Source: JALZCH01 sp036387135
GTDB taxonomy: Bacteria > Acidobacteriota > Blastocatellia > Pyrinomonadales > Pyrinomonadaceae
Direction of reading: 5' to 3'
Assembly (NCBI GenBank): GCA_036387135.1
Contig: DASVUH010000066.1
Span: forward strand, 1 to 64,000
Length of the DNA stretch: 64,000 nucleotides
Shown here: positions 51,068-58,715 of the stretch, piece by piece
Layout: each line of letters starts with the position of its first letter
Position numbering within the stretch: the first letter of the stretch is position 1
Notes under the pieces: generated by a model
What the model was told of the DNA's origin: nothing
Seen by the model: only the letters and a program-made list of their open reading frames with translations
The model's database searches: none
Translations under genes and position numbers: made by a program

Positions 51068-51979
51068 ATGCCCGCAGCAAAAGCGATTGAAGCGGAAAAC
51101 CTGACCAAGCTTTTCGGCGAGCGCCGCGCCGTTGACGGCATTTCGTTTTCGGTTTCGGCTGGAGAAACGTTTGCACTTCTCGGTCCCAACGGCGCTGGAA
51201 AATCAACCACGATGCGGATGATCGCTTGTCGTTCGCCGCTTTCGAGCGGCGAATTACGAATTGAGGGATTTGACGCTAAAATCGAAGATCGCCGAATTCG
51301 CCGTCTGATTGGCGTTGTTCCGCAGGAAAACAATCTCGACCCGGATTTAAACGTTCGGGAAAATCTGCGGGTTTATGCCGGTTATTATCGTTTGGAAAGC
51401 GTCGAGACTGAAAATCGGATTGACGAATTGCTCGATTTTATCCGACTCGGAAATCGTTCCGGTTCAAGAATTGACGAATTATCAGGCGGAATGAAACGAC
51501 GCCTGATGATCGCCCGCGCCCTGCTGCATCGCCCGCGGATTTTGCTGCTCGACGAACCCACGACCGGGCTTGACCCTAATGTACGGCAGGAGATTTGGGA
51601 AAAGCTCGAAGAACTGCGGCGCGAGGAAAATCTGACGATCCTGCTTTCGACTCATTATATGGACGAAGCGGAAAAGCTTTGTCAGCGCCTTCTGGTTTTA
51701 TCGCAGGGCAGCATTGTCGCGGAAGGAGTTCCCCGGGAGTTAATCGAAAAAGAAGCGTCGAAATACGCGCTCGAAGTGCGCGAAGCCGCCGCTTTTCCTT
51801 TGCTCTCAACCGAAAACCGCATCCGCGCTGTTGCGCGCGGCTCGACTCATTTATATTTTGCCGAAACTGCTGAAAAGCTGCTGCCTTTAATGTCTTTTTA
51901 CAATGCGCGGCAAATGATCGTTCGTCCTTCAAATTTGGAAGACGTTTTTTTGCAGTTGACCGAAAACGAGGAAAATTAG
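51068..51979 (+). CDS. ABC-2 type exporter ATPase (NodI/DrrA-like)
   Basis: 303 residues. Walker A GPNGAGKST, Q-loop GVVPQENNLDPDLNVRENL (the LD-rich loop is typical of NodI), signature LSGGMKRRLMIARALL, Walker B ILLLDEPTTGLDP and switch His in LSTHYMDEAE. A C-terminal accessory domain follows. Its permease partner is encoded at 52.5 kb, after an interposed DUF402 gene. The substrate is unknown; NodIJ-type exporters move lipo-oligosaccharides or drugs. Confidence 0.9.
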   Translation: MPAAKAIEAENLTKLFGERRAVDGISFSVSAGETFALLGPNGAGKSTTMRMIACRSPLSSGELRIEGFDAKIEDRRIRRLIGVVPQENNLDPDLNVRENLRVYAGYYRLESVETENRIDELLDFIRLGNRSGSRIDELSGGMKRRLMIARALLHRPRILLLDEPTTGLDPNVRQEIWEKLEELRREENLTILLSTHYMDEAEKLCQRLLVLSQGSIVAEGVPRELIEKEASKYALEVREAAAFPLLSTENRIRAVARGSTHLYFAETAEKLLPLMSFYNARQMIVRPSNLEDVFLQLTENEEN

Positions 51980-52044
51980 AAATGTTGAAAACTGTTTGCG
52001 GTCTAATAAGTCAAAAATAAAGGGTTTCATCTATTTTATAGTTA

Positions 52045-52530
52045 ATGAAAAATCGAAAAATAAGAGTCAAAGCACTTAAATACGACAGTTCGATTCATCG
52101 CAGTTGGGATTGCTCGCTAATTGGCGAGAATGATGAATTGTGGGAGTTTGTCGGAATTTTCCCGGATGAAATAAAACATCCGCTTCTCGGCGTTATCAGA
52201 CCCAACACAGTTTCTTACGAATTTTATTGGAAAAATCGCTGGTACAATGTTTTTCGATTTCACCAGCCGGAGGGTGAACTGCGAAATTTTTATTGTAACG
52301 TCAATTTGCCGCCCGTTCTGCGCGGAAACGTTTTGACTTACATTGATTTGGATATAGACGTTTTGGTTGCGCCGGATTTCGGTTATCAAATCTTAGATTT
52401 GGACGAGTTCGATGAAAACGCTGCGAAACATAAATACCCGGCGGAAACAATCGAAAAAGCGCAGGCGAGCTTGCGCGAATTAATTCGATTGATTGAAAAA
52501 AGGCTATTCCCTTTTGACTTTAAATCTTGA
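52045..52530 (+). CDS. DUF402 family protein
   Basis: 161 residues. The DUF402 core is visible as WYNVFRFHQPEGELRNFYCN, NLPPVLRGNVLTYIDLDID and VLVAPDFGYQILDLDEFDE. Homologues are nucleoside di/triphosphate phosphatases or the C-terminal part of FAU-1-type RNA-binding proteins, with acidic residues binding a divalent metal; those residues are present. It sits between the ATPase and permease of an ABC exporter and overlaps the permease gene by 4 bp (TTGA), so it is co-translated with transporter parts. Confidence 0.85.
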   Translation: MKNRKIRVKALKYDSSIHRSWDCSLIGENDELWEFVGIFPDEIKHPLLGVIRPNTVSYEFYWKNRWYNVFRFHQPEGELRNFYCNVNLPPVLRGNVLTYIDLDIDVLVAPDFGYQILDLDEFDENAAKHKYPAETIEKAQASLRELIRLIEKRLFPFDFKS

Positions 52531-53306
52531 GATTGGCGCTTTTACAAATTGACCGGCTCGACGTTTACGCGGTCTGGCGGCGAAATCTGCTGGTTTATCG
52601 GCGTTTGTGGAAAACCGAACTAGTTGCGCCGATTATCGAGCCGATTTTTACGTTTTTCGCATTCGGGTTCGGCGTCGGATCTCTCGTCGCCTCCACCGTC
52701 GAAGGCTTGAGTTATCTTTCGTTCGTCGGCGCTGGCGTTTTGGCTTTTACAGTGCTGATGCGCTCGCTTTTTGAATTGACCTACGGCGCTTATTTTCGGA
52801 TGGTTTATCAATCAACTTACGACGCGATTTTAGCGACCCCGGTTTCGGTGGAATCGCTCGCGTTCGGCGAAATTTTGTGGGGCGTGACCAAAGCGGCGAT
52901 TGACTGCGTTTTTATTTTAATAATCATCTGGGCATTCGGCGCGGCGTCTTCCCTGCTCGCGCCGCTCGCTTTTGTTCCGTTGCTGCTCGGCTCGCTTTTT
53001 CTCGGTGCTCTGGCACTCGGTACAACCGCCAAAATATTTGAGATTGACCATTTCAACATTTTTTTCGCCGCTTTTTTTTCGATGATTTTTGTGACGGGCG
53101 CCTGGTTTCCGATTGAAATGCTCCCCGTTTGGCTACAAGCGTTCGCTTACGTTTTGCCGATTACGAGCGCGATTGATTTAGCGCGGGCTTGTTTGAACAA
53201 CGCTTTCGCTCTGCGCCACATTTTTGAGTTTGTTTATCTGCTCGCGGTCGCTTTTATTTTTACCGAATGGGCTTTGCGCTCTATGCGCCGCAGGTTGGTC
53301 GTTTAA
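52527..53306 (+). CDS. ABC-2 type exporter permease (NodJ-like)
   Basis: 259 residues from TTG 52527, overlapping the previous stop. N-terminal amphipathic helix (DRLDVYAVWRRNLLVYRRLW), then six membrane helices. The family segments EPIFTFFAFGFGVGSLV, GVLAFTVLMRSLFELTYG and VTGAWFPIEMLPVWLQAFAY match NodJ/ABC2_membrane proteins. It pairs with the ATPase at 51.1 kb. Confidence 0.87.
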   Translation: MRLALLQIDRLDVYAVWRRNLLVYRRLWKTELVAPIIEPIFTFFAFGFGVGSLVASTVEGLSYLSFVGAGVLAFTVLMRSLFELTYGAYFRMVYQSTYDAILATPVSVESLAFGEILWGVTKAAIDCVFILIIIWAFGAASSLLAPLAFVPLLLGSLFLGALALGTTAKIFEIDHFNIFFAAFFSMIFVTGAWFPIEMLPVWLQAFAYVLPITSAIDLARACLNNAFALRHIFEFVYLLAVAFIFTEWALRSMRRRLVV

Positions 53307-53354
53307 AACTGCCACTTTTTTCTTTTTCGTTATAAAATCGCAGGAATATTATTT

Positions 53355-54920
53355 TTGAAATTTATGACACCGCAGCAAAAATCTACGACAAAATTGGAAT
53401 TGTTACGACAAAAATCCCGCGAAGCCGAGCTGGGCGGCGGTGAAAAAAGACTTGAAAAACAACGGGCATCGGGAAAATTGACCGCTCGCGAGCGGATCGA
53501 ATTCTTTCTTGATGAAGGCACTTTCGAAGAATTCGACAAATTCGTTGTTCATCGCTCGCACGATTTCGGACTCGAAAAACAAAAATTTTTGGGCGACGGC
53601 GTGATCACCGGGCACGGATTAATTGACGGGCGCCCCGTGTTCGTTTTCGCGCAGGATTTTACGATATTCGGCGGCTCTTTGTCGGAAACTTTCGCCGAAA
53701 AAATCTGCAAGATAATGGATATGGCGATGAAAACGGGCGCTCCTTTAATCGGCTTAAACGATTCCGGCGGCGCTCGGATTCAGGAAGGCGTCGTCTCTCT
53801 GGGCGGCTATGCCGATATTTTTCTGCGGAACACTCTGGCATCCGGCGTGATTCCGCAGATTTCCTGCATTATGGGACCTTGTGCGGGCGGCGCGGTTTAT
53901 TCTCCGGCAATCACAGACTTCAACATCATGGTCAAAGATACTTCGTATATGTTTATTACGGGACCGGATGTGATAAAAACCGTAACGCACGAAGATGTCA
54001 CCAAAGACGAGCTTGGCGGAGCGATGACGCACAATCAAAAATCGGGCGTCGCGCATTTCGCCGCCGACAACGACGAGCACTGCCTGCGTTTGACGCGCGA
54101 ACTGTTGTCTTTTATTCCTTCAAATAATATGGATGACCCGCCGTTTGTCCCGACCGCCGACCCCGTCAATCGAACCGACGCGAAACTAAATGAACTCGTC
54201 CCCGAATTATCGAATCAGCCTTACGACATTCGCGACATTATCAATACCGTCGTTGACGACAATTATTTTTTTGAAGTTCAAACGCATTACGCCCCGAACA
54301 TCGTTATCGGTTTTGCGCGTTTAGGCGGTTTTTCGGTCGGCATCGTTGCAAATCAACCGGCGTTTTTAGCCGGCGTCCTGGATATTGACGCATCGGTCAA
54401 AGCCGCGCGTTTCGTGCGCTTCTGCGATTGTTTCAACATTCCTCTAATCACTTTTGAAGACGTTCCGGGTTTCCTTCCCGGCGTCAATCAAGAGCATTTC
54501 GGAATTATCCGCCACGGCGCAAAGCTGCTTTACGCTTTTGCCGAAGCGACCGTTCCGAAAATTACTGTCATCACGCGCAAAGCCTACGGCGGAGCGTATT
54601 GCGTGATGGCGTCGAAACATATTCGAACAGACATCAATTTCGCTTACCCGACGGCGGAGATCGCGGTAATGGGCGCGGAAGGAGCGGTTGGAGTTTTGCT
54701 CAGAAAAGAAATCGCCGAAAACGGTGAAGATTTCAGAAAAGCAAAAATCGCCGAGTTTGAAGATAAATTCGCCAATCCCTACATCGCCGCCGAGCGCGGT
54801 TTTGTTGACGAGGTGATCGAACCGGCTTTCACGAGACCGAAGTTGATTCGCGCGCTCACTCTTTTACAAAATAAAAAAGACAGCAATCCTCCGAAAAAAC
54901 ACGGCAATATTCCGCTTTAG
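53355..54920 (+). CDS. Acyl-CoA carboxylase carboxyltransferase beta subunit (PccB/MmdA-like)
   Basis: 521 residues from TTG 53355; ATG 53364 (MTPQQKS) is equally plausible. Double crotonase-fold carboxyltransferase: KLTARERIEFFLDEGTFEEF, GDGVITGHGLIDGRPVFVFA, LNDSGGARIQEGVVSLGGY, IMGPCAGGAVYSPAITDF and, in the C-half, EDVPGFLPGVNQEHFGIIRH and RKAYGGAYCVMASKH. It carboxylates propionyl-CoA or a related acyl-CoA, or decarboxylates methylmalonyl-CoA. No biotin carboxylase or biotinyl subunit lies next to it, so the partner is elsewhere. Confidence 0.92.
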   Translation: MKFMTPQQKSTTKLELLRQKSREAELGGGEKRLEKQRASGKLTARERIEFFLDEGTFEEFDKFVVHRSHDFGLEKQKFLGDGVITGHGLIDGRPVFVFAQDFTIFGGSLSETFAEKICKIMDMAMKTGAPLIGLNDSGGARIQEGVVSLGGYADIFLRNTLASGVIPQISCIMGPCAGGAVYSPAITDFNIMVKDTSYMFITGPDVIKTVTHEDVTKDELGGAMTHNQKSGVAHFAADNDEHCLRLTRELLSFIPSNNMDDPPFVPTADPVNRTDAKLNELVPELSNQPYDIRDIINTVVDDNYFFEVQTHYAPNIVIGFARLGGFSVGIVANQPAFLAGVLDIDASVKAARFVRFCDCFNIPLITFEDVPGFLPGVNQEHFGIIRHGAKLLYAFAEATVPKITVITRKAYGGAYCVMASKHIRTDINFAYPTAEIAVMGAEGAVGVLLRKEIAENGEDFRKAKIAEFEDKFANPYIAAERGFVDEVIEPAFTRPKLIRALTLLQNKKDSNPPKKHGNIPL

Positions 54921-54935
54921 TTTTCTCATAAAAAA

Positions 54936-54965
54936 CTTTAAGAGTCGGAAATCCGACTCTTAAAG
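54936..54965. terminator. Bidirectional terminator between convergent genes
   Basis: CTTTAAGAGTCGGA (54936-54949)/TCCGACTCTTAAAG (54952-54965), perfect 14-bp stem with a 2-base loop and A6 on the left, which is a T-run for the minus-strand transcript. Confidence 0.85.
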
Positions 54966-55029
54966 TAAAACTGCTAAAGCATTTCATCAGGAACCGCATT
55001 AAATCTTAATGCGAAAGGTGAAATTAATT

Positions 55030-55845
55030 TTAAAACGGCGGATTTGAATCTTCGTCGTCTGTCGGTTCGGTCGTTTCCGGCTGCTTTTGCCCGGCATCTT
55101 TCGATTTAATCGGTTTCGAATCTGTAACGTAGAGGTCTGCTTCGACGCGGGCGCGTAATTTTTCCACCAGCGAGTCGGCATTGGCAATCGCTGTTTCGAG
55201 TCTGGCGCGGGTGATTTGCACTTGATTGATTTGCTCGCGCAAACGCGTTTTTTCCCCTTCAAGCATTTTGCGGCGCGTTTCGCGCACTTCTTCGGGGCGC
55301 GTCGAACCTATAACGGCTGTATCGAGTTGAATGGCTTCCGGTCTCGCTTGATATTCAAGCTGCTGCATTTTGGCGTTTAAATCCGATTCGCGCGCGAGTG
55401 TCTCTTCCAATTTTCGCCGGAAATTGTCCGCCCGCTCTTCCGCGACGCTGAGCTTTTCCAAATCTTCGACGCCGCTTTTTTCGCGCAGAGCTTTTACCTG
55501 CTCACGAAGCGAATTTACTTCGCGCTGCAAAGCCGCGCTGCTCCGCGAAGCGTTTGATTGATTCGCGTTTGACGCAGCGGTTTGTTTTCCGTTTCCCGTT
55601 TCGCGCCTTCCGGGCGAAGGATTGACGACCATTTTCCCGCCGTTTTCCTGATTTTCGATTTCTTCAGCCGTGCTGACAATCTCCGGCTCAATAATCTGCG
55701 CCGAATTATTTAGCGGCGGTCGAATCGTTGTATTATTTGCGCGGCGGGTTGTTTTTTTCCGGCGCTGCGTTTGAGCCTCGACGGCAAAAACAAAAGCTCC
55801 GAGCAAAATTATTAAAGTTAAAATCCCCGAAAAAATCTTCATCAT
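55030..55845 (-). CDS. Exported coiled-coil protein
   Basis: 271 residues. Signal peptide (IFSGILTLIILLGAFVFAVEA), a basic low-complexity stretch (about 25-110), then a long coiled coil from about residue 105 to 235 (SSAALQREVNSLREQVKALR; LARESDLNAKMQQLEYQARP; EKTRLREQINQVQITRARLE). The C-terminus is acidic and polar. No catalytic domain. It probably acts as a periplasmic structural or tethering protein. Its ATG overlaps the TGA of the preceding gene (ATGA). Confidence 0.7.
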   Translation of the reverse strand: MMKIFSGILTLIILLGAFVFAVEAQTQRRKKTTRRANNTTIRPPLNNSAQIIEPEIVSTAEEIENQENGGKMVVNPSPGRRETGNGKQTAASNANQSNASRSSAALQREVNSLREQVKALREKSGVEDLEKLSVAEERADNFRRKLEETLARESDLNAKMQQLEYQARPEAIQLDTAVIGSTRPEEVRETRRKMLEGEKTRLREQINQVQITRARLETAIANADSLVEKLRARVEADLYVTDSKPIKSKDAGQKQPETTEPTDDEDSNPPF

Positions 55846-56114
55846 TTTTTCCTCTCTTCGTCCGGCTTATCCGGGATTATATCGCCGGTAAAAAGCTCGA
55901 CGACGTTTTTCGCCGTTCCAACGATTGGCGTCGCATCCAAAGCCGAATGAGCTATGCCTCTGATCCATCCTTTTTTCTTGATGCTATAGCCGGTTAAACC
56001 GATGGCTAATGCCGTTCCAACAAATGGCAGAGGCTTAATCAAACGTTTGGCGACTTGCCAGCCGCCCGCTCGCGCAACTTTTCTGGTTAAACTCTTTTTT
56101 TTCTCGTCTTCCAT
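55842..56114 (-). CDS. Small hydrophobic protein, unknown
   Basis: About 90 residues from ATG 56114 (MEDEKKKSLTRKVARAG); the frame continues upstream without better start evidence. A charged N-terminus, then one or two glycine-rich hydrophobic segments (PFVGTALAIGLTGYSI; IAHSALDATPIVGTAKNVV), ending in PDKPDEERKK. The glycine-rich pattern is reminiscent of small membrane or pore-lining proteins. It is coupled to the coiled-coil gene downstream. No function is assigned. Confidence 0.55.
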   Translation of the reverse strand: MEDEKKKSLTRKVARAGGWQVAKRLIKPLPFVGTALAIGLTGYSIKKKGWIRGIAHSALDATPIVGTAKNVVELFTGDIIPDKPDEERKK

Positions 56115-56346
56115 CCGAAACCTGCCTCCAAACATCTTTTCAGATGCAAATTTTATAACGAACATTTGCCGCACGCGCTATGCTATCTTTTTTATTTGAT
56201 GTTGGAAACAATCAAATTTATTTTCAGTTCTATAAATTTACCGATTAAAATTTTCGGCGAAACCTGCTCAGCGCAGCTTTTTGATTTACACGCCGCTGCG
56301 AAACGGTTAGTTGCAGGATTTTAAATTTTGTCTTTGATTTTGCTTT

Positions 56347-57426
56347 ATGTTCTTTTTAAAACTTGAAAACTTATCTAAACGCTCAGGCGATTTATGGATA
56401 ATGCGCGACGTTTCGCTGGAAATCGATCAAGGCGAGATTTTCGGGCTGCTCGGCGCATCCGGTTCTGGAAAATCCGCCTTGCTGCGTTTAATTGCCGGAC
56501 TGGACGCGCCGAATTCAGGGACAATTTCAATCCGCGACGCTGAGATAACTCGTCTCGCGGCGGAAAAACGCGGTTTCGGCGCAATTTTTCAAAGCGACAA
56601 TTTATCGCCGCGCTCAACTGTCGGAGAAAACATTGCTCTCGTTCTTAAAGCCCGCAAAATTTCAAAAGACGAAATCAAACAAAAAATAGCCGCCGTTTTA
56701 AATTTATTCGAACTCACCGAATTCGAATCGCGCCGTGTAGATGAATTGTCAGGCGGACAAAAGCAGATTGTCGCGCTGGCGCCGGTGATTGCCTCCGAGC
56801 CGCAGCTTTTGCTACTCGATGCTCCGCTCGCGAATCTTGATCCGGGTTTGCGCGAAAAAACTCTTGAAGTTCTCAAAGATTGGATTAAACAATCAAATAC
56901 GACTGTCATTTACGCAACTCAAAACCAGGAGGAGGCATTTTCTTTTTGCGACCGCGCTGCCGTCCTCGAAAATGGAGAAATTCTGCAAATTGGCACGCCA
57001 GTTGAAATTTACGCTCAACCCGAAACGGCGGCTGTCGCCGCATTCGTCGGGAGAAACAATTTGATTCGAGCGGCGCGGCTAAATTCAAACAAAGAGGCTT
57101 TATCCGAATTTCAAACAGTCGAGGGCGATCATCGGCTGTTTGTTGATAACGTCGAAAAACAAAGGCTCGGCGCAATCAACCAAATCGTCAATTTAATGAT
57201 TCGCCCGGAAAATTTGATTCTCACATTCGGAGCCGCATTTCCCGAAGATAATTTATTAAAAGCCGAAATTACCGAAATCAATCATTTCGGCGCGACAACT
57301 CGAATTCGGCTCGATGCTGACGGTTTAAAGCTCGAAGCCCTTGTGATTCGCTTGATCGGCTTAAACGTCGGCGATGTTTGTCTGGTCGGGATGCCGCCGA
57401 ATCGAATTAAAGTTTTAAAGGATTAA
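56347..57426 (+). CDS. ABC ATPase with TOBE domain, catalytic residues replaced
   Basis: 359 residues with the layout of CUT1/PotA importer ATPases: ABC domain 1-235 and a TOBE/OB domain 240-359. Walker A GASGSGKSA (36-44), Q-loop AIFQSDNLSPRSTVGENI and signature LSGGQKQIVAL are recognisable. However, Walker B reads LLLDAPLANLD, so the catalytic Glu is Ala159, and the switch segment reads ATQNQEEA, so the usual His is Gln192. The conserved Arg after the signature is also absent. It should bind but barely hydrolyse ATP (inference). No permease or binding protein is adjacent. It could be a regulatory ATP-sensing protein. Confidence 0.82.
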   Translation: MFFLKLENLSKRSGDLWIMRDVSLEIDQGEIFGLLGASGSGKSALLRLIAGLDAPNSGTISIRDAEITRLAAEKRGFGAIFQSDNLSPRSTVGENIALVLKARKISKDEIKQKIAAVLNLFELTEFESRRVDELSGGQKQIVALAPVIASEPQLLLLDAPLANLDPGLREKTLEVLKDWIKQSNTTVIYATQNQEEAFSFCDRAAVLENGEILQIGTPVEIYAQPETAAVAAFVGRNNLIRAARLNSNKEALSEFQTVEGDHRLFVDNVEKQRLGAINQIVNLMIRPENLILTFGAAFPEDNLLKAEITEINHFGATTRIRLDADGLKLEALVIRLIGLNVGDVCLVGMPPNRIKVLKD

Positions 57427-57450
57427 TTATCTTAAAGCCGATTGCTGGTT

Positions 57451-57786
57451 TTAATTTTCGGCGTGAAAAATCGTTCGCGCCGTAACCAGGATTGATTCTT
57501 CATTTAAAACTTCGTGCGCGGCTTCTCTGATTTCAACTAGATAAACGGCGATTTCATTTTGGTACTCCGCCAAATTCAATGGAAGATCGGCGTAAACCAG
57601 ATTCATTTTCTCAATTTCTTTTTCACCCGAATCGGACAAAAACCTGCCCTCGAATCCGCGCAGCACGGTCGCGCCGCCGAATGCTTCGGTAAATTCGTCC
57701 GCGAAAGCGTCCAGGAGATTCTGGTAATTGGCTTCGGCGCGGTCCGGCACGTAAATCTCAATTCTGACTTTTTCTGATAGCGGCAA
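57451..57786 (-). CDS. Small conserved-looking protein, unknown
   Basis: 111 residues from TTG 57786, supported by AAAGGAG 8 bases upstream (inside the small upstream ORF). Alpha/beta pattern with VRIEIYVPDRAEANYQNLLD, FGGATVLRGFEGRFLSD and EIAVYLVEIREAAHEVLNEE. The order of strands and helices resembles a ferredoxin-like fold. No motif is identified. It may be coupled to the 39-codon gene that overlaps it. Confidence 0.55.
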   Translation of the reverse strand: MPLSEKVRIEIYVPDRAEANYQNLLDAFADEFTEAFGGATVLRGFEGRFLSDSGEKEIEKMNLVYADLPLNLAEYQNEIAVYLVEIREAAHEVLNEESILVTARTIFHAEN

Positions 57787-57877
57787 CGAATTTCTCCTTT
57801 CGCAGGCTGAACTCGCGCATTTTTCGCAGAGCCTTTTCTATTTCTTCGACTTTTTTCTTTTTTTCTTTTTCGCTCAT
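57758..57877 (-). CDS. Possible 39-residue Lys/Glu-rich peptide
   Basis: ATG 57877 to TGA 57760-57758. The peptide is almost wholly charged and helical (MSEKEKKKKVEEIEKALRKM). It overlaps the next gene by 29 bp and carries that gene's ribosome site, so it may work mainly as a coupling ORF. It has no ribosome site of its own. Weak evidence. Confidence 0.35.
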   Translation of the reverse strand: MSEKEKKKKVEEIEKALRKMREFSLRKEKFVAAIRKSQN

Positions 57878-57920
57878 TGCGGATTATTTTTGCATTTTTT
57901 GGCTAAAATCGTAAATAGAA

Positions 57921-58556
57921 ATGCAAAACGAAATTCTGATTGTCACCGAAGAAAATTATCAAGATTTTATCCGAGCTTTATGTGACCGCGACCGGGATTT
58001 GCGAAACGTGGTGGAAAACTTCGGCGAGCCGCCGATTTGGATTCGACCTGCGGGTTTTCCGACGCTCGTTCACATCGTTCTCGAACAGCAAGTTTCGCTC
58101 GCTTCGGCGCGCGCGGCTTACGAAAAATTAAAACGAGCAATCGGCGAAGGTTTTACGCCCGAATCGTTTTTACTGCTTTCTGATGATGAATTAAAATCGT
58201 GCGGTTTCAGCCGCCAGAAAATTATCTACACCCGAAATCTCGCGACGGCAATCGTCGCCGGAGATTTGGATTTAACGGCTTTGGAGAATTTATCCGACGA
58301 TGCCGTAAAAAAAGAATTAATCAAGCTCAAAGGCATCGGGCGTTGGACTGCCGACATTTATTTGTTGATGTGCCTGTGCCGTGCCGATGCCTTTCCGGTC
58401 GGAGATTTGGGTTTAATCGTCGGCGCGCAGGAGGTAAAAAATCTCGAACAACGCCCGACCCCGGATGAGCTTGAGTTAATCGGCGAAATTTGGAAACCGC
58501 TGCGCGCCGTCGCCGCCAGAATAATCTGGCATCATTATCTCAGTCGAAGAAATTAA
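57921..58556 (+). CDS. DNA-3-methyladenine glycosylase, AlkA-like (HhH-GPD)
   Basis: 211 residues. The helix-hairpin-helix plus Gly/Pro-Asp motif is clear: LIKLKGIGRWTADIYLLMCL followed by FPVGDLGL, with the catalytic Asp near residue 162. FPTLVHIVLEQQVSLASARA is the family entry helix. It excises alkylated purines from DNA. The N-terminal TBP-like domain of E. coli AlkA is absent, so this is the short form typical of many bacteria. Confidence 0.9.
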   Translation: MQNEILIVTEENYQDFIRALCDRDRDLRNVVENFGEPPIWIRPAGFPTLVHIVLEQQVSLASARAAYEKLKRAIGEGFTPESFLLLSDDELKSCGFSRQKIIYTRNLATAIVAGDLDLTALENLSDDAVKKELIKLKGIGRWTADIYLLMCLCRADAFPVGDLGLIVGAQEVKNLEQRPTPDELELIGEIWKPLRAVAARIIWHHYLSRRN

Positions 58557-58611
58557 GTTCGGTATTTATAATGCAAATTTCAATTTGTCGAAATACAAAA
58601 AACAGAAAATT

Positions 58612-58682
58612 AACAGGGATGAAAAGGATGAAAGGGATTGATAAAAACAAAAAATATCCCTTTTATCCCTGTTATCCCTGTT
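58612..58682. repeat. Intergenic inverted repeat built of GGGAT units
   Basis: Left arm 58612-58638 (AACAGGGAT..., three GGAT/GGGAT units) and right arm 58656-58682 (ATCCCTTTT..., ending ATCCCTGTT), imperfectly complementary over 27 bp with a 17-base loop. It lies between the convergent glycosylase and nucleotidyltransferase-like genes. It could be a terminator or a copy of a dispersed intergenic repeat. Confidence 0.6.
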
Positions 58683-58715
58683 AATTCTTTGTATCTCACG
58701 TTTATGAAATGTGAT

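Noticed and set aside
58656..58682. Similarity of the repeat to the I-SceI homing-endonuclease site
   Set aside because: The core is close but has mismatches, and no homing endonuclease gene is near. Explained by GGGAT-type repeats.
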